Source: an uncultured Fretibacterium sp.
GTDB lineage: Bacteria > Synergistota > Synergistia > Synergistales > Aminobacteriaceae
NCBI GenBank assembly: GCA_937911045.1
Contig: CALEPX010000012.1
Span: forward strand, 40,818-104,817
Direction: 5' to 3'
Length of the DNA stretch: 64,000 nt
The position numbers and the translations under genes were made by a program. The notes beneath the pieces were generated by a model that worked only from the letters and a program-made list of their open reading frames with translations, did not search any database and was not told where the DNA came from. Position 1 is the first letter of the stretch. Each line of letters opens with the position of its first letter. Of the stretch, positions 1-9,300 are shown piece by piece.

Positions 1-74
1 ATTTGCGTGAAAGTTTGATTCGTCATGAAAATTTTTTGGGGATATGTAATGAAAATTTGCGATAATTTACGAGA

Positions 75-102
75 TTGACTTTTAACAATGTTTGTTTATA
101 CT
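75..102 (+). promoter_or_regulatory. Sigma-70 type promoter of pflB
   Basis: TTGACT at 75-80 and TATACT at 97-102 are separated by 16 bases, close to the housekeeping consensus. The predicted transcript would begin about 30 bases before the pflB start codon. The ribosome site AAAGGAG lies at 121-127. No operator was recognised. Confidence 0.6.
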
Positions 103-140
103 AACTAATAATAATACGCGAAAGGAGAATGATTATATTC

Positions 141-2396
141 ATGAGTGAAGCTAAAGAAGCGTGGAGAGGTTTCAAGGGCAGTCACTGGACTGAAGATATA
201 AACGTGCGAGATTTCATTCAGAATAATTACACGCCTTATGATGGCGACGAAAGTTTTTTAGCACCCCCCACAGAAGCTACGAATAAACTTTGGGGCAGGC
301 TGCAGGAACTTCAGAAGCAGGAGCGCGAAAATCACGGTGTACTTGAATGCGAGACGGAAGTTGTTTCTGGATTGACTGCGTATGGTCCGGGATATATCGA
401 CACGTCCATGAAAGAGCTTGAGAAAGTTGTCGGACTTCAGACGGATAAGCCGCTCAAACGCGCGTTCATGCCCTATGGCGGGATCAAAATGGCTGAGCAG
501 GCAGCGAGTACTTACGGTTATAAAATTAACCCGAAATTCTCGGAAATTTTCACGGTCTATCACAAGACACATAATCAGGCGGTTTTTGACGCATACACTC
601 CCGAAATGAAACGTGCCAGACACGCTCATATCGTAACGGGTTTGCCGGACACTTACGGACGCGGACGAATTGTCGGTGATTATCGCAGAGTTGCGTTATA
701 CGGGATTGATTTCCTGATCAAGAAAAAGAAAGAAGATTTTGCGAATTGCGGTTCAGGAACGATGCTTGATGATATTATTCGTCAACGCGAAGAAATTTCG
801 GAACAGATTCGTGCTCTCGATGGCATGAAACAAATGGCTGCAGTTTACGGATTCGATATTTCAAAACCGGCTGTTGATGCCCGTGAGGCTGTGCAGTGGC
901 TGTATTTCGGTTACTTGGCTGCGATAAAAACTCAGAACGGCGCGGCTATGAGTGTCGGCAGAATTTCGACGTTCCTGGATATTTACATCGAGCGTGATTT
1001 CCGTGAAGGCACTTTGACAGAATCCGAAGCTCAGGAGTTAATCGATCATATCGTGATGAAATTCCGAATGGTGAAATTTGCGCGTGTACCGTCTTATAAT
1101 CAATTATTCTCTGGAGACCCGATTTGGGCAACGCTTGAGATGGCTGGCAAAGGCATGGACGGCAGGCACATGGTCACGAAGAATGATTTTAGATTCTTGC
1201 ACACTCTCGAAAATATGGGACCTTCACCAGAACCGAATTTGACGGTGTTATATTGCTCGTCATTGCCGGAACCGTTCAAGTTATATGCGTCGAAAATTTC
1301 GATTAATACCAGCTCAGTTCAGTATGAGAATGATGACGTTATGAGACCGATTTGGCGTGATGATTATTCGATTTGCTGCTGTGTTTCCGCGACTGAGACA
1401 GGCAAGGAAATGCAATTCTTCGGAGCAAGAGCGAATCTCGCAAAATGCCTGTTATACGCTCTGAACGGCGGAATTGACGTGAAAACTCACGAGCAGGTTG
1501 GTCCTGAACTTCCGAAAATTACCAGCGAATATCTCGATTACGATGAAGTCATGCACAGATTCGATCAAATGATGGACTGGCTCGCGGGTTTGTACGTGAA
1601 TATTCTGAACCTGATTCACTATATGCACGACAAGTATTACTACGAAGCTGCTGAGATGGCGTTAATCGATACGGACGTTCGCCGAACATTTGCAACGGGT
1701 ATCGCGGGATTTTCACACGTTGTAGATTCTCTGTCTGCGATTAAATACGCGAAAGTAAAACCGATTCGTGACGAGTTTGGTCTGGCTGTCGATTTTGAAG
1801 TCGAGGGCGATTTCCCGAAATACGGCAACGATGATGACAGAGCCGATAATATTGCAATCTGGCTGTTAAAAACGTTCATGAACAAGATCAAGAAATTCCA
1901 CACGTACAGAAATTCTGAAGCGACAACTTCGATTTTGACAATTACTTCCAACGTTGTTTACGGCAAAGCTACGGGAGCTACACCGGACGGACGCAAAGCC
2001 TACACACCATTCGCACCCGGCGGCAATCCATCATATGGAGCGGAATTAAACGGATTATTAGCGTCGTTGAACTCAGTCGCAAAACTTCCGTATGAATACG
2101 CGCTCGACGGAATTTCCAACACTCAGACGATAAGTCCGCAGGCTTTGGGACACACGCTCGATGAACAGAAAATTACGCTGATGAACGCAATGGACGGATA
2201 TTTTGACAAAGGCGCGCATCATTTGAACGTGAACGTTTTCGGCACGGAGAAATTAATCGACTGCATGAATAATCCGGAGAAACCTGAATATGCGAACTTT
2301 ACGATCAGAGTTTCGGGTTACGCTGTGAAGTTCATAAGCTTGACGAAAGAACAGCAGCTTGACGTTATAGCTCGAACCTGTCACAAACATTTGTAA
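141..2396 (+). CDS. pflB: Pyruvate formate-lyase (formate C-acetyltransferase)
   Basis: This glycyl-radical enzyme converts pyruvate and CoA to acetyl-CoA and formate in the cytoplasm of fermenting anaerobes. The active-site Cys pair lies in DYSICCCVSATETGK (Cys near residues 412-414). The radical glycine is in RVSGYAVKF (about Gly726), near the C-terminus as expected. The length of 751 residues matches the family. An in-frame ATG at 129 sits one base after the AAAGGAG site, so the ATG at 141 is preferred; it gives the usual N-terminus MSEAKEAWRGFKG. The activase gene follows after 22 bases, as in most pfl operons. Confidence 0.97.
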   Translation: MSEAKEAWRGFKGSHWTEDINVRDFIQNNYTPYDGDESFLAPPTEATNKLWGRLQELQKQERENHGVLECETEVVSGLTAYGPGYIDTSMKELEKVVGLQTDKPLKRAFMPYGGIKMAEQAASTYGYKINPKFSEIFTVYHKTHNQAVFDAYTPEMKRARHAHIVTGLPDTYGRGRIVGDYRRVALYGIDFLIKKKKEDFANCGSGTMLDDIIRQREEISEQIRALDGMKQMAAVYGFDISKPAVDAREAVQWLYFGYLAAIKTQNGAAMSVGRISTFLDIYIERDFREGTLTESEAQELIDHIVMKFRMVKFARVPSYNQLFSGDPIWATLEMAGKGMDGRHMVTKNDFRFLHTLENMGPSPEPNLTVLYCSSLPEPFKLYASKISINTSSVQYENDDVMRPIWRDDYSICCCVSATETGKEMQFFGARANLAKCLLYALNGGIDVKTHEQVGPELPKITSEYLDYDEVMHRFDQMMDWLAGLYVNILNLIHYMHDKYYYEAAEMALIDTDVRRTFATGIAGFSHVVDSLSAIKYAKVKPIRDEFGLAVDFEVEGDFPKYGNDDDRADNIAIWLLKTFMNKIKKFHTYRNSEATTSILTITSNVVYGKATGATPDGRKAYTPFAPGGNPSYGAELNGLLASLNSVAKLPYEYALDGISNTQTISPQALGHTLDEQKITLMNAMDGYFDKGAHHLNVNVFGTEKLIDCMNNPEKPEYANFTIRVSGYAVKFISLTKEQQLDVIARTCHKHL

Positions 2397-2418
2397 ATTT
2401 GTAATCTGTAAATTTGAC

Positions 2419-3150
2419 ATGACGATTAAAGGCTTGATTCACTCGACGGAATCATTCGGAGCTGTCGATGGCCCGGGAATAAGATTCCTGATATTTCTCA
2501 AAGGCTGTAACATGCGCTGTAAATATTGCCATAACGCAGACACTTGGGAATTTGACGGAGCAGAAATTTCCGGCACAGACGAGCTTCTCGATAAAGCTGA
2601 ACGTTACAGAACTTACTGGCGCAAAACTGGCGGAATTACGGTCAGTGGCGGCGAACCGCTGTTGCAGATTGATTTTCTGATCGAGTTATTCAGCAAAGCT
2701 CACGAACGCAATATTAACACAGTTCTGGACACGTCTGGACAACCGTTCACGAGGGATGAGCCTTTTTTCGGAAAATTCGAGAACTTGATGCAGCATACGG
2801 ATTTAGTGATGCTTGATATTAAGCAGATCGATACGAATAAGCACAAGAATTTGACAGGTTTTGGAAACGAAAATATTCTCGACGCGGCGAAATATTTATC
2901 CGGAATTAACAAGCCAGTTTGGATCAGACATGTGTTAGTTCCCGGTATAACAGATAATGACGAAGACCTGCGAAAAACGCGCGGATTTCTCGACACACTT
3001 GGAAACGTGCAAAAGATCGAAATTCTCCCGTATCACACACTCGGTGCTGACAAGTGGCGCAAACTCGGTCTGAAATATCCGCTGGAAAATATCGAACCGC
3101 CGTCAGAAGCACAAATAATCAACGCGAAGAAAATTTTGGGAATAATATAG
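2419..3150 (+). CDS. pflA: Pyruvate formate-lyase activating enzyme (radical SAM)
   Basis: It installs the glycyl radical on PflB using S-adenosylmethionine and a [4Fe-4S] cluster. The radical-SAM motif CNMRCKYC places the three cysteines at residues 30, 34 and 37. VSGGEP follows at about residue 75 as the SAM-binding motif. The length of 243 residues is normal. It lies directly behind pflB and is probably cotranscribed with it. The start ATG at 2419 has no strong ribosome site, which fits translation coupled to pflB. Confidence 0.95.
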   Translation: MTIKGLIHSTESFGAVDGPGIRFLIFLKGCNMRCKYCHNADTWEFDGAEISGTDELLDKAERYRTYWRKTGGITVSGGEPLLQIDFLIELFSKAHERNINTVLDTSGQPFTRDEPFFGKFENLMQHTDLVMLDIKQIDTNKHKNLTGFGNENILDAAKYLSGINKPVWIRHVLVPGITDNDEDLRKTRGFLDTLGNVQKIEILPYHTLGADKWRKLGLKYPLENIEPPSEAQIINAKKILGII

Positions 3151-3164
3151 GGAGCGTAAATATC

Positions 3165-3953
3165 ATGACGAACAAAGATACAGTAATATTTTTGGCAAGT
3201 TTCGGTACGAGCATATTACGAGCTGCTGAGGAAAGTTACGACAAAATTCAGGCTGACCTCGAAGCGGCTACGGGTCTGCGTGTGCTTCAGGTTTTCACGG
3301 ACAACGCTACGGCTAAAGCAGTAGACGGGATTAACGGCAAACGAATTTTCACGGTTGAAGCAGCAATTCAGGAATCAATCGTGAATAAATATTCCGAGGC
3401 AATCGCAGTTCCGGTATTTTTTGCTGAGGGCGAGTTGTATAACAGTTTGAGAAGCAGACTTGATTTTTACCGCGAGACGATTGATATTCGCATGACGAAC
3501 GCGGTTATGTACAGTCCGAAATCATGCGATGAAGTTGCGGATATTATGATCGATATTATCCAGCCCAATCCAGCGAGTGAATATATTCTGGTCGGGCATG
3601 AAGCGTCGGCATATAACGACAAAGGCTATGATTTACTCGGCGAAAAACTTCACGAGAAAGGTCATCACAACATGGAAGTCGTTAAGCTGAGCGATCGTGA
3701 CAGCGTCGGACAGGCAGTTGCGCATTTGAAAGAACGTCAGGCAGTTTCGAGAGACGCGCAAGTTGAGATAGTTCCGTTGGTCGTAGCTTGGGGCGATTAC
3801 ATGGCTGGAGAGCTTTACAACTCGGATAATTCGTTCATGTGGCAGTTGCGCAAGGCAGGTTACAGAACTGTATTCACGGGCAAAGGTCTTGGCGAGTACG
3901 AAGCGTTCAGGAAAATTTACACGAAGAGATTCAATGATCTTGTGAAGGCGTAA
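3165..3953 (+). CDS. CbiK-like sirohydrochlorin cobaltochelatase homologue with altered active site
   Basis: The 262-residue protein follows the CbiK plan: the N-terminal ASFGTS motif (11-16), VGHEASAYN around His145, and a C-terminal GLGE motif. CbiK enzymes insert Co2+ into sirohydrochlorin using two histidines. The first is present (H145). The second, normally in a GDHA-type motif, aligns with Tyr212 in AWGDYMAGEL. The residues after the first His also differ from the usual GHGT pattern. It may be a diverged chelatase, an enzyme for another metal, or a non-catalytic relative. GGAG at 3151-3154 supports the ATG at 3165. It is the last gene of the pfl cluster, ahead of a terminator. Confidence 0.75.
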   Translation: MTNKDTVIFLASFGTSILRAAEESYDKIQADLEAATGLRVLQVFTDNATAKAVDGINGKRIFTVEAAIQESIVNKYSEAIAVPVFFAEGELYNSLRSRLDFYRETIDIRMTNAVMYSPKSCDEVADIMIDIIQPNPASEYILVGHEASAYNDKGYDLLGEKLHEKGHHNMEVVKLSDRDSVGQAVAHLKERQAVSRDAQVEIVPLVVAWGDYMAGELYNSDNSFMWQLRKAGYRTVFTGKGLGEYEAFRKIYTKRFNDLVKA

Positions 3954-3972
3954 TTAATACGCAAAATAAAAT

Positions 3973-4037
3973 CCCCTCGGCTGTAATTATCATGTGATTA
4001 TCATGTGATTGATTATACAGTTGAGGGGAAATTTTTT
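3973..4037. terminator. Bidirectional terminator between the pfl cluster and ahpCF
   Basis: The arms CCCCTC-GGCTGTAATTAT (from 3973) and ATTATACAG-TTGAGGGG (to 4028) form a long hairpin. A T-run follows on the plus strand (about 4031-4037) and an A-rich stretch on the other side serves minus-strand transcripts. The loop holds a duplicated CATGTGATT. It separates two convergent operons. Confidence 0.8.
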
Positions 4038-4044
4038 TGCAGGT

Positions 4045-5661
4045 CTACAAGTTTTCGAAAACGTCCATTAATTGCTCGATATTCTTTTTGCCGAACATCG
4101 GTTTGCCGTCATTGATTACGTAGCATGGAACGCTCATAACGTTATATTTCGCGCGTAAATCCGTGAAATGCGCTAAATCGAAAACTTCGGTTTTGACGTG
4201 ACGATTCAGCGACGCGATTCTCTGAGCACTCACGACTAATTCCGGACACATCGTGCATGATAAAGACACAAGTATTTGCATGTTAATATCCCTGTCGAGA
4301 TTCTGCACGCGGGATTTCATAGCCTCGTCGATTTTCTGACCGGGACCAGCCATGTTGTATAATCCCAGAACGAACGACTGAAATTCATGTCCGCCGGGCA
4401 CACCGTGAAAAGCCATTCCAGTTTCGCTGCCGTCTGATTTCAAAACTTTCACGCACGGAGCATTTGCCATCGGGGAAGCTGCTTTTTGAATCGTGATTTT
4501 GTCCGTAAGTGACGCTAGTTCATTCACGTAATTCTCAAGTTCACGCGAAATTTCCTGATTATCGAGATGCAATTCCAGAATCAAGCTGTCCTGCATTCGT
4601 GAGAAGACCGTATCAAGCTGCTTAATCATGTCTTGGTCAAACAATGCTCCGGATTTTTGTGGCTCTGTTTTCTGGTTTTGAATCTGCGTTTTGTGAGTGA
4701 CTGGTTGAGCTGGTTTGATGCCGGTTTCTTTCTGCAATTTCGCAGCGTATTTTTCGAGTTCAGTCGCAGCTAAAGCCCCATCACCCGTAGCCGTTACGAC
4801 TTGCCGCAAATTTTTCACGCACACATCGCCGGCAGCGTATAATCCATCGCACGAAGTTTTCCGTTGACGGTCAGTTATGATATAGCCCTGTTCGTTGATT
4901 TCCGCGATATTTTTCACAAGCTCAGTTGAAGGCGAATATCCGGCAAACACGAATACTCCGAACGTGTCATTCTCCGGAGCAAAAGTTGTAATCTCACCGG
5001 TTTTGTTGTTCTTGTATATAATCTTCCGGAGAACGTCATCACCTGAGACTGATTCTACTTCGGTGTTCGTGAATACAGAAATTTTCGGGTTAGATTTCGC
5101 CTCATCAGCCGTAGCTTTCGCGCAAGAGAAATCATCGTCGCGGATTAGTATGTTGACGTGTGAAGCATATTTCGTCAGGAAAACGCTCTCTTCAGCAGCA
5201 GCAAATCCTCCGCCGACTACGAAAACAGTTTTGCCCGTGAAAAATTCTCCGTCACACGTCGCACAATACGCAACACCATGTCCACGAAATTCTGCTTCGC
5301 CTTTGAATCCGATCATTCTTGGGTGAGCACCCGTCGCCAGAAGAACGCCGAAACATTCGAGAACGCCTTTAGTAGTTGTGACTTTCTTGATAGTTCCGGA
5401 CATATCGAGAGCTTTGACTTCCGCGAGCATAAATTCTGCCCCGAAATTCTCAGCTTGATGACGCATTCGATCCGTGAGTTCAGTTCCGCTGACAGGTTCA
5501 GAGCCGGGATAATTTACGACTTCGCTGGTGATTGTGATTTGACCGCCGAATTTTTCTTTCTCAACGACTACGACACGATAGCACGCACGCGCCAGATAAA
5601 TCGCAGCCGTTAATCCCGCAGGACCGCCACCAACGATAACAACGTCATACATTTCGCTCAT
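4045..5661 (-). CDS. Thioredoxin reductase-like flavoprotein with C-terminal AhpF-type thioredoxin domain
   Basis: Residues 1-315 form a thioredoxin reductase: FAD motif GGGPAG (11-16), redox pair CATC (Cys133/Cys136), NAD(P)H-binding GGGFAAAEE, and YAAGDV near the C-terminal FAD site. A linker leads into about 190 residues resembling the double-thioredoxin-fold domain of AhpF, with CTMC at 469-472. E. coli AhpF carries that domain at the N-terminus, so the order here is reversed. ahpC ends one base upstream, so this is very likely the NAD(P)H-dependent reductase that recycles that peroxiredoxin, passing electrons from flavin to CATC to CTMC to AhpC. Confidence 0.9.
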   Translation of the reverse strand: MSEMYDVVIVGGGPAGLTAAIYLARACYRVVVVEKEKFGGQITITSEVVNYPGSEPVSGTELTDRMRHQAENFGAEFMLAEVKALDMSGTIKKVTTTKGVLECFGVLLATGAHPRMIGFKGEAEFRGHGVAYCATCDGEFFTGKTVFVVGGGFAAAEESVFLTKYASHVNILIRDDDFSCAKATADEAKSNPKISVFTNTEVESVSGDDVLRKIIYKNNKTGEITTFAPENDTFGVFVFAGYSPSTELVKNIAEINEQGYIITDRQRKTSCDGLYAAGDVCVKNLRQVVTATGDGALAATELEKYAAKLQKETGIKPAQPVTHKTQIQNQKTEPQKSGALFDQDMIKQLDTVFSRMQDSLILELHLDNQEISRELENYVNELASLTDKITIQKAASPMANAPCVKVLKSDGSETGMAFHGVPGGHEFQSFVLGLYNMAGPGQKIDEAMKSRVQNLDRDINMQILVSLSCTMCPELVVSAQRIASLNRHVKTEVFDLAHFTDLRAKYNVMSVPCYVINDGKPMFGKKNIEQLMDVFENL

Positions 5662-5662
5662 T

Positions 5663-6226
5663 TTAAAGCTCGCCCACTAAGTCAAGACTCGGTTTCAAAG
5701 TTTCCGCGCCTGGTTTCCATTTTGCCGGGCAGACCTGATCGCCATGTTCGTGAACGAATTGACACGCCTGTAATTTCCTGAATAATTCTTCGGCATTGCG
5801 TCCGACGTTACCAGCGTTTACTTCGTAGGCTACAATTTTGCATTCGGGATTCACGATGAAAGTTCCGCGTTCTGCGAGACCGTCATTTTCGATTAACACG
5901 TCAAATTCTTTTGCGAGGACGTGTGCAGGATCGGCTAACATGGGATACGTGATTTTGCTGATTCTGTCTGAATGATCGTGCCAAGCTTTGTGAACGAAAT
6001 GCGTGTCGCACGAGACTGAGTAAATTTCGCAACCTGCTTCCTGAAATTTCGCGTAATTATTTTGCAGGTCTTCGAGTTCAGTTGGGCATACAAATGTGAA
6101 ATCTGCCGGATAAAAGAAGAATACTGACCATTTGCCCTGAATATCTGATTTTGTGACGGGCTTGAAATCTTTGTTTTGATACGCCATGACTGAGAAATCG
6201 CTGACTTCTTTGTTGATTAATGACAC
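5663..6226 (-). CDS. ahpC: Typical 2-Cys peroxiredoxin (alkyl hydroperoxide reductase C)
   Basis: The protein reduces H2O2 and organic peroxides in the cytoplasm. The peroxidatic Cys47 lies in DFTFVCPTE and the resolving Cys166 in QVCPAKW, as in AhpC/Prx1 enzymes. The length of 187 residues is standard. The start is GTG at 6226, with AGGAGAGG six bases upstream. It is the first gene of a two-gene operon with the reductase. Confidence 0.96.
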   Translation of the reverse strand: MSLINKEVSDFSVMAYQNKDFKPVTKSDIQGKWSVFFFYPADFTFVCPTELEDLQNNYAKFQEAGCEIYSVSCDTHFVHKAWHDHSDRISKITYPMLADPAHVLAKEFDVLIENDGLAERGTFIVNPECKIVAYEVNAGNVGRNAEELFRKLQACQFVHEHGDQVCPAKWKPGAETLKPSLDLVGEL

Positions 6227-6285
6227 AAGAATCCTCTCCTTTTGATCGTTTTGAATAGTTTGTAATATCGAACTTACGTGAAAAT

Positions 6286-6294
6286 ATTATAGCA
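6286..6294 (-). promoter_or_regulatory. Extended -10 promoter of ahpC
   Basis: The minus strand reads TGCTATAAT, an extended -10 element, about 60 bases before the ahpC GTG start. The -35 region is poor. No PerR or OxyR box was recognised. Confidence 0.5.
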
Positions 6295-6313
6295 TGATAA
6301 CGCTTAAAAACGA

Positions 6314-6349
6314 ATAAAAAATCCCCCCGTTGAATTGGGAGGAGTTTTT
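6314..6349 (-). terminator. Terminator of the large protease gene
   Basis: On the minus strand the arms CTCCTCCC and GGGGGGAT pair across a short AATTCAACG-type loop and are followed by a T-rich run. It lies just past the stop codon of the 2191-residue protein. Confidence 0.65.
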
Positions 6350-6365
6350 CGCAAATTGTGATTGC

Positions 6366-9300
6366 TTAGTTATTGATCTTTATCGCGATTGAAGGCTTGT
6401 ATTTCACGCCGGCATTCAGCCACGGAGACACGATAATGATTCTGCTTTCAGGTACAGATTCAATTTCAGTTCCGGATTCGTCTGCAAAATCTGCTATTTT
6501 ATCGTCATCGCTTGGATCTGAATCAACCGGATTTGCGAGCCAGATCAGTTTCGCGCCCTGAGCTGCATTTTCATCAAGTTCGACTGTGAAATCATATTGC
6601 TTGCTCTCATCGACTTGAATTTCACCGAGTTCAGCCACGATTACATATTTTGCGCCGGAGATTGCTTCGTCAGATTCGGATTCTGATTCTGATTCAGATT
6701 CTGATTCGGATTCTTGCGCGTAAAATTCGAGTGTTGATTCTGATTTTGCTTCAGATTCGGATTCTGATTCAGATTCTTCGGTTAATTCGTACTCGTAGGA
6801 ATCCGTGTAATATTTCTCAGGAGCGTCGGACGTGTCATTATTCGGATTCGGATTGAGAGCGAAAATCTTCAGAGTGAATTTCTTTGAAACTGAGCCGGTG
6901 TTATTCTCTGCCTTGACCGTGAAGCTGTAGCTCTTGGAAGTTTTTGCGGTAATCTTGCCCGTGAAAGTTTCGCTCAAAGTGCCGAAGATTAACTCACAAA
7001 CATCGCCGGAATTTAGCGTATACGTTGACAATTCCAAGCCCGAGAGATTGCTGGTATTCGTCAAAGTCAGATTAATCGGACGAGTGCCAGTGATGTTCAA
7101 CTCGATGTCCGGATAAGCTGTGTTATTGTAGCCGTTCGGAAGTGACTTGAGATTTGCGAGTGAGATAACTGGTTTTGTTCCGGTAACTGTGAGCTTGACA
7201 CCTTTCTCAGAAATTCCGCCGCCGTTACTAGCCACGACTTTGAGAACAGTATTCTTTTTCAAATCCGTGAACGGTGTGCCATAGATTTTGTGAGTATTCT
7301 TGTCGAAATTAAGCCCGACGTTTGTGAGAACTTCGAGATTCGTAATATCCCATGATGCTTCACTGCCTGTAGCTTTGATAACATCGCTGTAATATTGCCC
7401 GACTTTTGCAGCTTTCAAACTTACAGTCGTAATTTTCGGAGCAACTGGCAAAATTTCGAGCGTAAAATCTTTCGACGTAGAATCTCCGGTTGTTGATGCA
7501 GTAATCGTGAATGTGAAAGTTCCTGTGACTGACGGTTTACCTGAGATTGTGCCGTTCTTGGCGTTAATTTTCAGGTTTGGTGGCAAATCGCCGCTGGAAA
7601 TTTCCCAAGATGCGGACTTTGCGCCGACGAGTTTCATTTTCGCAGTGTAGCTCTTGTTGTAAGTCGCGTTCGGTAACGTTGCGTCTGTTTGAATACCCAG
7701 CGGATAATTCACGAGTATCTTGAGAGATTTGTTCTCGTTGCCGATTGGGTTAGCAGCTTTGAGTGAGAAGCTGTGAGTTTTAGCGTCAGAATCTGTCGGA
7801 GTTCCGTGCAGAGTAATTTTCGGGAGAGTTCCGGAGAAATCTACGTCATAGCTCAGCCAGCTCGGGAATTTTGACGGAGTGAACGTAATTTTGGGATCGC
7901 CCTGTTCGAGAATTATTTCCTGAGAATATTCGACACCTGTAACGCCGTCTGGCAACGTGATTTTCTTCGGGAATTTTGGTTTGTCGCCTTTGATATTGAG
8001 CGTGAACTTTTTGGAAGCAGTCCCAGCAGAATTTTTCGCAACAATCCAGACATCGCCCTTCCAAGTTTCAGCCGGTTTGCCGCTTAGAGTTGCAGTTTCG
8101 GAATCAAATTCGAGTCCATTCGGGAGTGCCGCATCAGTTGACAGATCTTTGGCGGTTAATTTCCATTCGTCGATGTGAGTTTCGTTTTTGAGAGCGAATG
8201 TAACGGCGTAATCTTGGTCGTATTTCCCATCAGGAAGTTTTGACGTTGATATTTGCGGCTTCTTCAGATTCTGGTCAATCGTTATTATCAGGGAAACGCT
8301 TGCTCCCGTACTATTTGCTCCAACAGCTTGTACGTCAACAGAATATACAAGCCCGTCCAAAGAGTCCTCGAATGTCGGTGCAGCCACGAGTACTAATTCT
8401 TCGTCGTTCATGTTGCCGGAAACTTCCAGCCAATCCGGTTGATTATTAATCGCCCAGTGATCGAACGGTCCGGCGGCTGTGAATTTGATCGGATTATTTG
8501 CTGCGTCGGCTTTGACAGTGACGGGGTATTCTGAGTTAGTTACGTCAACAGTCTTACGTTTGGAATTGGTCGTTGAGATTTTCACGCGATTTTCGAACTC
8601 CCAGAAATAATCAATACTGCCGTCAGAATACTGAACAAGAACGCTCTGCAAATTCCTGAATGACACTGGCGTATCAAGCGTAAAATATCCTGTCTCAGCA
8701 TCCTTCGCTGCCAAGTCAAATTCGAAACTCGTGTCCCCGTCGGAAGTTTTCAGCGTAATTGAGCCGATTGTATCAAAGCCAAGCTGCACTGTTTTTGAAG
8801 TCTTGTTGGATTTCACGAATCGCCCGATTAATTTCGAGAAATTTCCGTTGCCATCGTCGTCAGCAAATTCTAAATACGGAACTGCATTGTTGAGCTGAGT
8901 TTTGGTAGATTTGAAATTCATGAGTTTTTCGCTGCCACTGAGACGCGATAATTCGTCCGGGAAATTCCATTCGAATTTAGCATTTTCGAACGCTGTATCA
9001 GCACCATCAGTGAAAACGACCCCGTTCAGAGCATATTCGTTGCCTAAATCGTAGAGATTGAAATTCTGCGCCGAATTTTCCCTAGAAACTTTTCCACCGG
9101 TGAACGAATACGGAGCAGCATTGTTAGAAATCGTGAGTAAAGCACCCTCGACGAGTTCTCCAGCAGCCTCCGGAACAGTCCGAGAATCTTCCCAGTATTT
9201 TTGCAGCGAAATTTTCAGTTGTTCGAAACGCGCACCACTGTATGATACTTTGCCGTTCTCGAAATCTGCGTGTGACAACTGAGTAACGCGCAATTTAACG

